Below the pieces are notes generated by a model that saw nothing but the letters and a program-made list of their open reading frames with translations, was not told where the DNA came from and ran no database searches. From Amycolatopsis tolypomycina (lineage in GTDB: Bacteria; Actinomycetota; Actinomycetes; Mycobacteriales; Pseudonocardiaceae): a DNA stretch of 64,000 nucleotides. Of this stretch, positions 6,782 to 15,073 are shown piece by piece; positions within the stretch are counted from its first letter, which is position 1, and every line of letters starts with the position of its first letter. The DNA is taken from positions 930,001 through 994,000 of the forward strand of contig NZ_FNSO01000004.1 of assembly GCF_900105945.1 (NCBI RefSeq), given 5' to 3'. The translations under genes were made by a program, and so were the position numbers.

Positions 6782-7615
6782 ATGGAGACCTTCGACTGGC
6801 AGGGGCGCCGGATCGCCTGGGAACGCGCCGGATCGGGCCCCGCGGTGGTGTTCTGCCACGGCACGCCGTGGTCGTCGTGGCTCTGGCGGCCCTTCGCCGA
6901 AGCGCTGAGCAGCGAATTCACCGTGTACCTCTGGGACATGCCCGGCTACGGCCGGTCGTCGAAGAACCCGGAGCACCCGGTCGATTTCGGCGTCCAGGCC
7001 GAGGCGTTCCGGGCACTGCTCGTGCACTGGGAGCTCGACCGGCCGCACGTCGTCGCCCACGACTACGGCGGCGCCGTCTCGCTGCGCGCCCACCTGGTCC
7101 ACGGCGTGCCGTACGCGTCGCTGCTGATGGCCGACGTCGTGGCCATCCCGCCGGCGGGCTCGCCGTTCTTCCGGCTGGTCAAGGAGCACCCCGACGTGCT
7201 CGCCGCGGTGCCGCCCTACATCCACGAGGCGCTGGTCCGCGCCTACATCGGCAACGCGAGCTTCCGGCAGCTGCGCGAAGCCGACCTGGCCGAGCTCGTG
7301 GCGCCGTGGCTCGGCCCGGAGGGGCAGCCGGCGTTCTACCGCCAGATCGCCGCCTACGACGAGCGGTACCTGGCCGAGAACGAAGCGCGGCTCGACCGGA
7401 TCGACCTGCCGGTGCGCGTCCTGTGGGGTGCCGAGGACACGTGGATCCCGCAGGCCACCGGCGAGCGGCTCGCGGCAGGCATCCGCGGCGCGACGTTCGC
7501 CCCGGTCGCCGGCGCGGGGCACCTCGTGCAGCTGGACGCCCCGGTCGCGCTGGCGACCGAGCTGCGGTCCTGGCTGAGTGTTTCGGCGGCGTTGCCGGGG
7601 CGCGACGAACGCTGA
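6782..7615 (+). CDS. alpha/beta hydrolase with Asp nucleophile (haloalkane dehalogenase / epoxide hydrolase type)
   Basis: 277 residues covering the full alpha/beta-hydrolase core with a cap domain. The oxyanion motif is HGTPWSSWLW near residue 27. The nucleophile elbow reads VVAHDYGGAVS near residue 85, so the nucleophile is aspartate rather than serine. The late strand has LWGAEDTWIP (acidic or structural residue) and the histidine lies in GAGHLVQLDAP near residue 245. An Asp nucleophile in this position defines haloalkane dehalogenases and epoxide hydrolases. The Tyr or Trp cap residues that separate the two classes cannot be assigned with confidence here. ATG 6782 is preferred to GTG 6776 because of the -10 spacing. 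No neighbouring catabolic genes reveal the substrate. Confidence 0.85.
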   Translation: METFDWQGRRIAWERAGSGPAVVFCHGTPWSSWLWRPFAEALSSEFTVYLWDMPGYGRSSKNPEHPVDFGVQAEAFRALLVHWELDRPHVVAHDYGGAVSLRAHLVHGVPYASLLMADVVAIPPAGSPFFRLVKEHPDVLAAVPPYIHEALVRAYIGNASFRQLREADLAELVAPWLGPEGQPAFYRQIAAYDERYLAENEARLDRIDLPVRVLWGAEDTWIPQATGERLAAGIRGATFAPVAGAGHLVQLDAPVALATELRSWLSVSAALPGRDER

Positions 7616-7671
7616 CCTGAGCGAAACACCGGCGTCCTGGAGCGGCAACAACCGCGGGGGACCGTGGGGGC

Positions 7672-8751
7672 ATGGAGACCTCCAGAGCGTTGCCCCAGAC
7701 GGGCCGGACGGCCACCGCCGACGAGCCGGTCGCGCCGTCGGCGTGGCGGGTGCGGATCCGGATGCACGACCACCCGGGCACCCTCGCCCGCATCGCCATC
7801 CGGCTCGCCGACCTCGAGTGCAACATCCTCGGCCTGTCCGTGCTGCCGGTGCCCGGCGGGGTGCTCGACGAGATCGTGCTGCGTCCCGCGACCGGCCTGC
7901 CCCGGCGCCACCTGATCGACGCCATCCGCGCCGAAGGCTGCGAATGCACCGCGATCATCGACGCCGACGTCCACGAGCTGGTCGACCCGTCGGCGGCGAC
8001 GCTGCTCGCGGCCCGCCGCGCGATCGACGACCCGAGCCGCCTCGCCGACGTGCTGAAGGACGTGCTGGCCGCGGACGTCGTCACGCTCGTCCCGGCGGCC
8101 GAGGCGAACCCGGCGCGTACGGAGAGCGGGCACCGGGCGGTGTTCGCGCTGGCCGGCGGCAGCGCGCTGGTGGCGCGCCGCCAGTGGGCGCCGTTCGTGC
8201 AGCTGGAACTGACCCGCGCGGAAGCCCTGGTGACGCTGCTCGCGGCGGCGGCCCGCAACGCGGCGGGCCCGGTGGTCCTCGACCGCCCGGACGGCGCGGC
8301 GATCGTCCTGCGCAAGGGTGTCCCCGGCGACGCCGACGCGGTGGCCGAGCTGCACCGCCGCTGTTCGATGGCGACGCTGTTCCGCCGCTACCACACGGGG
8401 GTGCGAACGGTGCCGCGCCGCCGCCTCCACCGGCTGCTGGTGCCCCCGCGCGGCACGAGCGTCCTCGCCGTCTTCGGCCGCGAGGTCATCGGCCTGGCCC
8501 AGCTCATCCCGATGATCACGGGCGGCGCCGAGATTTCCCTGCTGGTGGAGGACGACTGGCAGCGCCAGGGCATCGGCACGGCCCTGCTCGCGCGGCTCGC
8601 GGTGCTGGCGGAGGCCCAGGGCATCACGGAGCTGTCGGCGGACTGCCTGACGGGCGACGACATCCTGCCCCGCACGGCGGCCCGAGCCGGCCTCCGCACG
8701 GAACGCAGCATCGACGACGGCGCCCGGCTCCGGTTGTTCCTGCCGGCCTGA
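7672..8751 (+). CDS. ACT-GNAT fusion acetyltransferase (amino-acid-regulated type)
   Basis: 359 residues. Residues about 25-100 form an ACT domain (RIRMHDHPGTLARIAIRLADLECNI), a ligand-binding fold that usually senses amino acids. Residues about 205-350 form a GNAT domain with motif A WQRQGIGTALLARLAVLAE. Between them lies a linker with a second degenerate regulatory-like segment. Actinobacteria are known to contain GCN5-type protein lysine acetyltransferases fused to ACT domains whose activity responds to amino acids such as Asn or Cys; acyl-CoA synthetases are characterised targets. By architecture this protein belongs there, but which amino acid and which target are inference. It is a single gene converging on peptide deformylase, with 3 nt between stops. 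Confidence 0.85.
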   Translation: METSRALPQTGRTATADEPVAPSAWRVRIRMHDHPGTLARIAIRLADLECNILGLSVLPVPGGVLDEIVLRPATGLPRRHLIDAIRAEGCECTAIIDADVHELVDPSAATLLAARRAIDDPSRLADVLKDVLAADVVTLVPAAEANPARTESGHRAVFALAGGSALVARRQWAPFVQLELTRAEALVTLLAAAARNAAGPVVLDRPDGAAIVLRKGVPGDADAVAELHRRCSMATLFRRYHTGVRTVPRRRLHRLLVPPRGTSVLAVFGREVIGLAQLIPMITGGAEISLLVEDDWQRQGIGTALLARLAVLAEAQGITELSADCLTGDDILPRTAARAGLRTERSIDDGARLRLFLPA

Positions 8752-8754
8752 GTC

Positions 8755-9255
8755 TCAGCGCTTCCAGAACCAGTCTTTGCCGCGTGCTTCCCGCAGGGCG
8801 GACTTCTTGCGCTCGGCGGTGAGCCGGTCGAGGTAGAGAACGCCGTCGAGGTGGTCGGTTTCGTGCTGCAGGCACTGGGCCAGCACGTCTTCGCCTTCGA
8901 CCTCGATCGGCTCGTTGTGGACGTCGACGCCGCGGACCTTCGCGTGCTTGGCGCGCCGGGTGGGGAACCAGAGCTCCGGAACCGAGAGGCAGCCTTCGTT
9001 GATCTCGTGCGTTTCTTCGGACAGTTCGACGATTTCGGGGTTGATGACGTACCCGGTCAGCCCGGCGACGTCATAGCTGAAGACCCGAAGCCCGACACCG
9101 ATCTGCGGCGCGGCCAGCCCGGCCCGCCCGGCGGGCTTGACGGAGTCGAGCAGGTCCCGCACGAGCGCCTCGAGCTTCTCGTCGAACACGGTGACCGGAT
9201 CGCAGACGGACTTGAGGATCGGATCCCCGAAATAGCGCAGTTCGCGCATCGCCAT
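8755..9255 (-). CDS. def: peptide deformylase
   Basis: 166 residues with all three deformylase motifs: GLAAPQIG at 46-53, EGCLSVP at 87-93 (metal ligand Cys89) and HETDH at 131-135 (two metal histidines and catalytic Glu). The enzyme removes the formyl group from the N-terminal methionine of nascent proteins in the cytoplasm and uses Fe2+ or another divalent metal. Length is normal for an actinobacterial type I/III enzyme. The start may be ATG 9255 or ATG 9249. It is not next to fmt here. Its 5' side faces a 366-nt gene-free stretch after lhr. Confidence 0.95.
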   Translation of the reverse strand: MAMRELRYFGDPILKSVCDPVTVFDEKLEALVRDLLDSVKPAGRAGLAAPQIGVGLRVFSYDVAGLTGYVINPEIVELSEETHEINEGCLSVPELWFPTRRAKHAKVRGVDVHNEPIEVEGEDVLAQCLQHETDHLDGVLYLDRLTAERKKSALREARGKDWFWKR

Positions 9256-9621
9256 GAGCAGAACATCCTTCGTGCGTGTCGGACTGGCAGCTTAGGACAG
9301 CCCGGAAGACGATCGCGCGGCAATCGCCGAGCCGGCCGCGCGGGGGAGACGCCACCGTGGCCGGCTGACTGCGCCGGTGGGTGCTGCAGTGGGTGGCGGC
9401 GACTCGGGCCGCGAGCTGACCGGGTCGGGGGTGGGGCGCGCGGATTGCCCGGGCTGCGGGGTGGCGGGGCTCGCTGGGCTGGGGCGGGGCCGCGCGGATT
9501 GCCCGGGGGCATGCCGGGTTGGGGCAGGGCCCGCGAACTGTTGGCCGCGGCGTTCCCCGGCCGGCTTCCCGGAGGTCCGGCGACCCCGCGGGCCCGGCGG
9601 CGCCGGAGGTCCGGCGGCCTC
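9256..9621. other. gene-free GC-rich stretch between lhr and def, with short direct repeats
   Basis: No convincing gene is present. The sequence is extremely G-rich on the plus strand. It contains a 17-nt direct repeat, CGCGCGGATTGCCCGGG, at 9437-9453 and 9491-9507, plus looser relatives (GGTGGCGGGGCTCGCTGGGC and similar). The def promoter must lie at its left end. The right half is the 3' region of lhr. The degenerate reiteration looks like slippage-expanded DNA and not a functional gene. Confidence 0.5.
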
Positions 9622-12600
9622 TCAGGCCCGGAGGCGCAGACCGGATGGCGTGGCCCGGAAGCCTGCCTCCTGCAACACCTCCGCCAGCTCCGATGTCAGT
9701 GCCTGCTCGCCGTCTGCGCGTTGGACCGACAGTTGGCCCAGCCAGCCCTCGCGGACCGCTGATGACAGGGCCTGGGCCGCCTCCGACAATGCCTGGCGCT
9801 CCTCTGTGAAACTCAGCAGGGATCGGCCTCCTCGCTCCACGTACAGGGCCGGGACCCCGTCGACCAGGACCGCCAGTGCGCCCGCCTTGCGTGCCGGGCG
9901 GTGCTTTGTGTCGCCCGTGGCCGCCGGCCAGGGGAGGGCTGCTCCGTACGGTTGGGCCGGGTCCGCCGCGGCCAGGACCACCGGGCGGCCCGGTGCCGGG
10001 CGGCCCGGGCCCGACAGGGCGCGCAGGCGGTCCACCGCGCCCTTGGCCGCGAACTGGGCCGCGCCGAGGCCCTCCACCACGTAGCCGCGGATCACCTGGC
10101 CCGTGTCCTCCATGCCGCGGAGGACCTTGTAGATCCCGGAAAACCCGCCCGTGACGCGTTCGGTGTCGAGCGCGCCGCGGGTCAGGACGCCGTGGCGCTC
10201 CAGGAACGCCTCCGTCCGCGCGTGGGCGCGGCGGGTGGCGTCGGTTTCCCGTGGTGGGGTCAGTGCCCAGCGGCCCGCGACCGTCGGCGGCCCGGACCGT
10301 GACGGCATCGGGGGCCGCCCCGCCCGCAGCCGTGCGTAGCGGCCGCGCGGGGCCTGGCGTCGTGGCTTGTGGGCGCCGTGTCCGGCGACCTGGGCGCGCA
10401 GCGGGCCCAGGGTGTCGCCCGTGACCAGGCCCGCCCAGACCAGGTCCCACAGCGCCGCCACGACTTCGGCGTCGTTCGGGGCCTTGTCCACCAGTACCGT
10501 CGCGCGGTCCACCAGCTGGCGGAAGAACAGCGCGCCACCCTCCAAAGTGGACACGATGGCGTCGTGCAGTGGCCCGGTCGGGATGTCCTCGACGACTTCG
10601 GGCAGCAGGAGGTCGGCGACGTCGGTCGGGGCGAGGGCGATCCAGCCGTCGCCGCCGGACAGGGCGCCGCAGCCCGCCCACGTGACCTCGCCCGCCGTGG
10701 TCAGCTCGTCGAGCAACGCGGGGGTGTAGCCCGGCAGCCGGCCGGGCAGGATCAGCGACTCCACCGCGCTCGCCGGCAACGGTGCCCCGGCGAGCTGCTC
10801 GACCACCGACAGCACGTCGTCCGCCGTCGGGGCCGCCCGGACGCGGCCGCCGAACCCGTGCCACGCGGGCAGGAACCGGCCCAGCGCCGCCGGTTCGACC
10901 GGCTCGACTTCCGCCCGCAGCTTCGCCAGCGACGCCCGCCGCAGCCGGCGCAGCACCGCCGCGTCGCAGTATTCGACGCCGACGCCGTGGGTTTCCGGAT
11001 GGCCGACCGGGCTCAGCTCGCCGCGCACCAGGCGGCCTTCGCCGGTCATCCGGTCGAGGACGCCGGTGACGACCGCGGTGCCGAGCCCGAACCGCGCGGC
11101 CGCGTCCGCCGCCGCGAACGGGCCCCGGCCGCGGGCGTAGCGCGACAGCAGGTCGCCGAGCGGGTCCGCCACCGGCTCGGTGAACGCCTCGGGCACGCCC
11201 ACCGGCAACGCGGTGCCCAGCGCGTCGCGCACCCGGCCGGCGTCCTCGATGGCCAGGTACCGTTCCGCGCCACCGATCCGCACCCGGATCGCCCGCCGGG
11301 CCGCCTCCAGCTCGGCGAGCCACTCCGCCTGGATCCCGCGCTCCGCGGCCTCCTCGACCGTCAGGTCGCCGATGAACCGCAGCAGGTCCGCGGCGTCCTC
11401 GGCCGAGCGTGCGTGCCTGTCGGGATCGAGCCGCTGCAGCGACCGCTCCACTTCGGCGACGGCTTCGGGGTCCAGCAGCTCCCGGATCGCCTCGGTGCCC
11501 AGCAGCTCGGCCAGCAGCGCCGAGTCCAGCGACAGCGCCGCCGCCCGCCGCTCGGCCAGCGGTGCGTCGGTCTCGTACAGGAACATCCCGATGTAGCCGA
11601 AGAGCAGGCTGCGCGCGAACGGCGACGCGGCCGGCGTTTCGACCTCCACCAAGCGGACCTTCCGCGCCCGGACGTCCGCCATCAGCTCGCGCAGGCCGCT
11701 GACGTCGTAGACGTCCTGCAGCACCTCCCGCATCGCTTCGAGCACGACCGGGAACCGCTCGTACTTCGCCGCGACCGAGAGCAGTTGTGACGCGCGTTGC
11801 CGTTGCTGCCACAGCGGAGTCCGGCGCCGCGGGTCCCGGCGGGGCAGCAGCAGCGACCGCGCCGCGCACTCCCGGAACCGGGCCGCGAACACGGCCGAGC
11901 CACCGACCTCGGCGACGATCAGCTGCTCGACCTCCTCGGGGTCGAGCAGTACGTCGTCGGCGCCGATGGTGACCTCGCCGCCGTCGGCGTCCAGCGCGTC
12001 CGGCAGCCGCAGGACGATGCCGTCGTCGGAGTGCGCGACCTGGGCGTCGACCCCGCGGTTTTCCCGCAGCCGGGCGGCGATCGCGAGGGCCCACGGCGCG
12101 TTCACCTGCGCGCCGAACGGCGAGTGCACCACGATGCGCCAGTCGCCGAGCTCGTCGCGGTAGCGTTCCAGCAGGATCGTCCGGTCGTTCGGGACGTGCC
12201 GGGTGGCGGCCTTCTGCTCGGCCAGGTAGGCGAGCAGGTTGTCGCACGCCCGCTCGTCCAGGCCCGCCGCCTCGGCCCGCTCGCGCGCCTTCACCTCGTC
12301 CGAAGTGGACAGTTCGCGGACGAACTTCCCCAGCGCCCGGCCCAGTTCCAGCGGACGGCCCGGCGCGTCGCCCTTCCAGAACGGCATCCGCGCCGGTTCG
12401 CCCGGCGCGGGCACCACGATGACGCGGTCGTGCGTGATGTCGGTGATCCGCCACGACGACGTGCCGAGCAGGATGGTGTCGCCGACGCGCGACTCGTACA
12501 CCATCTCTTCGTCGAACTCGCCGACGCGCGAACCGGGCTTGTCGTCCGCGCCCGGGGTCATGACGGTGAACAGGCCGCGGTCCGGGATCGTGCCGCCCGA

Positions 12601-14292
12601 CGTGACGGCCAGCCGCTGCGCGCCGGGCCGGCCGCGCAGCTCGCCGCCGATGCGGTCCCAGGTGATCCGCGCCCGCAGCTCGCCGAACTCCTCGCTCGGG
12701 TAGCGGCCGGCGAGCATGTCGAGCACCGCGTGCAGGGCGTCGTCCGGCAGCGCGGCGAACGGCGCCGCCCGCCGGACCAGCGCCGCCAGGTCCGGCACCG
12801 TCCACGGTTCCAGTGCCACCATGGCGACGACGTGCTGCGCCAGGACGTCCAGGGGGTTGCGCGGGTAGCGGACCGCTTCGATCGCCCCGCTCGCCATCCG
12901 CTCCGCGACGACCGCGCAGGAGACGAGGTCACCGCGGAACTTGGGGAACATCACCCCGGACGACACCGCACCGACCTGGTGCCCGGCCCGGCCGACGCGC
13001 TGCAGGCCGGACGCCACCGTCGGCGGCGCCTCGATCTGCACCACCAGGTCGACCGCGCCCATGTCGATGCCGAGCTCCAGCGACGACGTCGCCACCACGC
13101 ACGGCAGCTGCCCGGACTTCAGCGACTCCTCGACGTGCGTGCGCTGCTCCCGCGACATCGACCCGTGGTGGGCCCGGGCGATCACCGGCGGCGCACCGGT
13201 GCTCACGCCGGACTGCGCGATGGCTTCGGCGGGGAACGTGTCGGCCGGGGTGAGCTCGGTCTGCTCGGCGGCGAGCTCGTTGAGCCGGGCGGTGAGCCGT
13301 TCGGTGAGCCGGCGCGAGTTGGCGAAGACGATGGTCGAGCGGTGCGCGCGGATCAGGCTCAGCACCCGCTCCTCGACCGCCGGCCAGATCGACGGCCGCT
13401 GGACGGGGTTGCCGGCCATCTCTTCGAGGGTGCCCAGCCCGCCCGGCGCGATGTCCCCGGGTGGGAACGCCTCGGTCAGCGACTCCAGTGATTCCAGCGC
13501 GTCGAGCGGGCTCGGCGCCGGGCCGCTGCGGGGCGCGTCGAGGTTGCTCATGTCCTCGACCGGGACCTCGACGCGGACCTCGATGGTCTTCGCCAGCTTC
13601 GGCTGGACCACGCGCACCGGGCGGCCGCCGGCCAGGAACGCGCTCACCTCGTCGATCGGGCGGACCGTCGCCGACAGGCCGATCCGCTGCGCCGGCTTCG
13701 GGAGCAGTGCGTCCAGCCGCTCCAGCGAGAGCGCGAGGTGCGCGCCACGCTTGCCGCCGGCGACCGCGTGCACCTCGTCGACGATCACGGTCTCGACACC
13801 GCGCAGCGACTCCCGCGCCGACGACGTGAGGATGAGGAACAGCGACTCCGGCGTGGTCACCAGCACGTCCGGCGGGGTCTTGGCGAACGTGCGGCGCTCG
13901 GCGGCGGTGGTGTCGCCGGTGCGCATGCCCACCTCGATCCCCGGCACCGGGAGCCCGAGCCTGCGGCTGGCCTGCGAGATGCCGGCGAGCGGGGCCCGCA
14001 GGTTCCGCTGGACGTCGACCGCCAGGGCCTTCAGCGGCGAGACGTAGAGGATCCGGCAGCGTTTCGTCGCCTCCGCCGGCGGTGGCTCCACGGAGAGCCT
14101 GTCCAGCGCCCAGAGGAACGCGGACAGCGTCTTGCCGGACCCGGTGGGGGCGACGACGAGGGCGTGCTCGCCCGCGTGCGCGGCCCGCCAGGCCCCTTCC
14201 TGCGCCGCGGTGGGCGCGGCGAAGGCTCCCGCGAACCAGTCGCGGGTCGCGGGGGAGAAGAGGTCGAGCACGTCGGTTGCCACGTCATTCAT
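9622..14292 (-). CDS. lhr: large helicase-related protein Lhr (superfamily 2 3'-5' helicase)
   Basis: 1556 residues, the length expected for a full actinobacterial Lhr. Motifs in order: Walker A APTGSGKT near residue 48, the DEVH box in VIVDEVHAVAGGKRG, LSATVRP, the second RecA domain with TIVFANSRRLTERL, HHGSMSREQR, and motif VI GLQRVGRAGHQVG. A winged-helix/beta-barrel Lhr core and a long C-terminal tail (about 850-1556) follow, as in mycobacterial Lhr. The enzyme is an ATP-dependent DNA/RNA translocase linked to DNA repair. ATG 14292 overlaps the DeoR stop by 8 nt (ATGAATGA), so it is translationally coupled to that regulator. In the same orientation it ends the pdxA-MFS-DeoR operon, an odd place for a repair helicase. 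Confidence 0.93.
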   Translation of the reverse strand: MNDVATDVLDLFSPATRDWFAGAFAAPTAAQEGAWRAAHAGEHALVVAPTGSGKTLSAFLWALDRLSVEPPPAEATKRCRILYVSPLKALAVDVQRNLRAPLAGISQASRRLGLPVPGIEVGMRTGDTTAAERRTFAKTPPDVLVTTPESLFLILTSSARESLRGVETVIVDEVHAVAGGKRGAHLALSLERLDALLPKPAQRIGLSATVRPIDEVSAFLAGGRPVRVVQPKLAKTIEVRVEVPVEDMSNLDAPRSGPAPSPLDALESLESLTEAFPPGDIAPGGLGTLEEMAGNPVQRPSIWPAVEERVLSLIRAHRSTIVFANSRRLTERLTARLNELAAEQTELTPADTFPAEAIAQSGVSTGAPPVIARAHHGSMSREQRTHVEESLKSGQLPCVVATSSLELGIDMGAVDLVVQIEAPPTVASGLQRVGRAGHQVGAVSSGVMFPKFRGDLVSCAVVAERMASGAIEAVRYPRNPLDVLAQHVVAMVALEPWTVPDLAALVRRAAPFAALPDDALHAVLDMLAGRYPSEEFGELRARITWDRIGGELRGRPGAQRLAVTSGGTIPDRGLFTVMTPGADDKPGSRVGEFDEEMVYESRVGDTILLGTSSWRITDITHDRVIVVPAPGEPARMPFWKGDAPGRPLELGRALGKFVRELSTSDEVKARERAEAAGLDERACDNLLAYLAEQKAATRHVPNDRTILLERYRDELGDWRIVVHSPFGAQVNAPWALAIAARLRENRGVDAQVAHSDDGIVLRLPDALDADGGEVTIGADDVLLDPEEVEQLIVAEVGGSAVFAARFRECAARSLLLPRRDPRRRTPLWQQRQRASQLLSVAAKYERFPVVLEAMREVLQDVYDVSGLRELMADVRARKVRLVEVETPAASPFARSLLFGYIGMFLYETDAPLAERRAAALSLDSALLAELLGTEAIRELLDPEAVAEVERSLQRLDPDRHARSAEDAADLLRFIGDLTVEEAAERGIQAEWLAELEAARRAIRVRIGGAERYLAIEDAGRVRDALGTALPVGVPEAFTEPVADPLGDLLSRYARGRGPFAAADAAARFGLGTAVVTGVLDRMTGEGRLVRGELSPVGHPETHGVGVEYCDAAVLRRLRRASLAKLRAEVEPVEPAALGRFLPAWHGFGGRVRAAPTADDVLSVVEQLAGAPLPASAVESLILPGRLPGYTPALLDELTTAGEVTWAGCGALSGGDGWIALAPTDVADLLLPEVVEDIPTGPLHDAIVSTLEGGALFFRQLVDRATVLVDKAPNDAEVVAALWDLVWAGLVTGDTLGPLRAQVAGHGAHKPRRQAPRGRYARLRAGRPPMPSRSGPPTVAGRWALTPPRETDATRRAHARTEAFLERHGVLTRGALDTERVTGGFSGIYKVLRGMEDTGQVIRGYVVEGLGAAQFAAKGAVDRLRALSGPGRPAPGRPVVLAAADPAQPYGAALPWPAATGDTKHRPARKAGALAVLVDGVPALYVERGGRSLLSFTEERQALSEAAQALSSAVREGWLGQLSVQRADGEQALTSELAEVLQEAGFRATPSGLRLRA

Positions 14293-15073
14293 GATGCGCG
14301 GCACCACCGACAATTTCGGAGCCGCCGGCCAGGATCACGCTCTGGGCGAACTGCGGGAACACGACGTCGACCCGGGGCTCGTCGGTGATCAGCCGGTAGT
14401 CGCGGTCGAGCGGTGTCCAGTACGAAAAAGGGGCCTGGTCCAGCTTGGAGTGGTCGGCCAGCACGTACGCCTCGCCGCCCGCGTGGAGCATCGCGTGCTT
14501 GACCACCGACTGCTCCAGTGACGGGCAGCACAGGCCGCGGTCCGCCACCAGGCCGTCCGCACCCAGGAACACCCGGTCGGGTGAAATGTGCCTCAGCTGG
14601 GCCAGCACGCTCTCGCCGAGAATCGCCTCGCCGGGGTGCCGCAGGCGGCCGCCGAGGACGACGAGGTCGATCCCGGCGAAGCCCGCGAGCTCGCGGATCG
14701 CGGTGACGCCGTTGGTCACCACGGTCAGCCCCTCGCGGTGGGCGAGGTGGCGGGCGAGCCTGCCCGTGGTCGTGCCGGCGTCGAGCAGCACCACTTCGCC
14801 GTCCTGGACGAGCGCGGCGGCCTCGCGGGCGATGACGTCCTTGGCCGCCGCGTGCTCCCGGTCCTTCTCGCGCGGACTGCGTTCGGTGTCGAGCGCGCCG
14901 CCGTAGGTGCGGACGACGTGCCCGGCATCGGCCAGCGACGCGAGGTCGCGGCGGATCGTCGACTCGGAGACGCCGAACTCTTCGGCCAGCTCCGCGATGC
15001 CGCCGGAGCCGTCGCGGACGGCTTCCAGGAGCATCGCGCGCCGGTCACGGGTGCCTGGTCGCGGCTGGGACAT
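14285..15073 (-). CDS. DeoR/GlpR-family transcriptional regulator
   Basis: 262 residues. The N-terminal winged helix-turn-helix (about 10-65) reads FGVSESTIRRDLASLADAGHVVRTYGGA, the DeoR signature. Residues 80-240 form the DeoR sensor domain (ISOCOT fold) with VLLDAGTTTGRLARHL, VVTNGVTAIREL and GADGL. The domain normally binds a phosphorylated sugar or sugar acid and releases DNA. Its gene overlaps the MFS gene by 29 nt and the lhr start by 8 nt, so it is probably the local regulator of the pdxA-MFS unit. A direct repeat in front of pdxA (17447-17478) is its likely operator. Confidence 0.9.
   Translation of the reverse strand: MSQPRPGTRDRRAMLLEAVRDGSGGIAELAEEFGVSESTIRRDLASLADAGHVVRTYGGALDTERSPREKDREHAAAKDVIAREAAALVQDGEVVLLDAGTTTGRLARHLAHREGLTVVTNGVTAIRELAGFAGIDLVVLGGRLRHPGEAILGESVLAQLRHISPDRVFLGADGLVADRGLCCPSLEQSVVKHAMLHAGGEAYVLADHSKLDQAPFSYWTPLDRDYRLITDEPRVDVVFPQFAQSVILAGGSEIVGGAAHHE

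Noticed and set aside
5195..7651. 818-codon minus-strand frame across VOC and hydrolase genes
   Set aside because: Low-complexity Arg/Gly-rich product opposite genes with clear family motifs.
9071..12805. Very long minus-strand open frame (1244 codons) overlapping lhr
   Set aside because: It is the wrong frame of lhr; Arg/Gly/Pro-rich composition without motifs, caused by GC bias.
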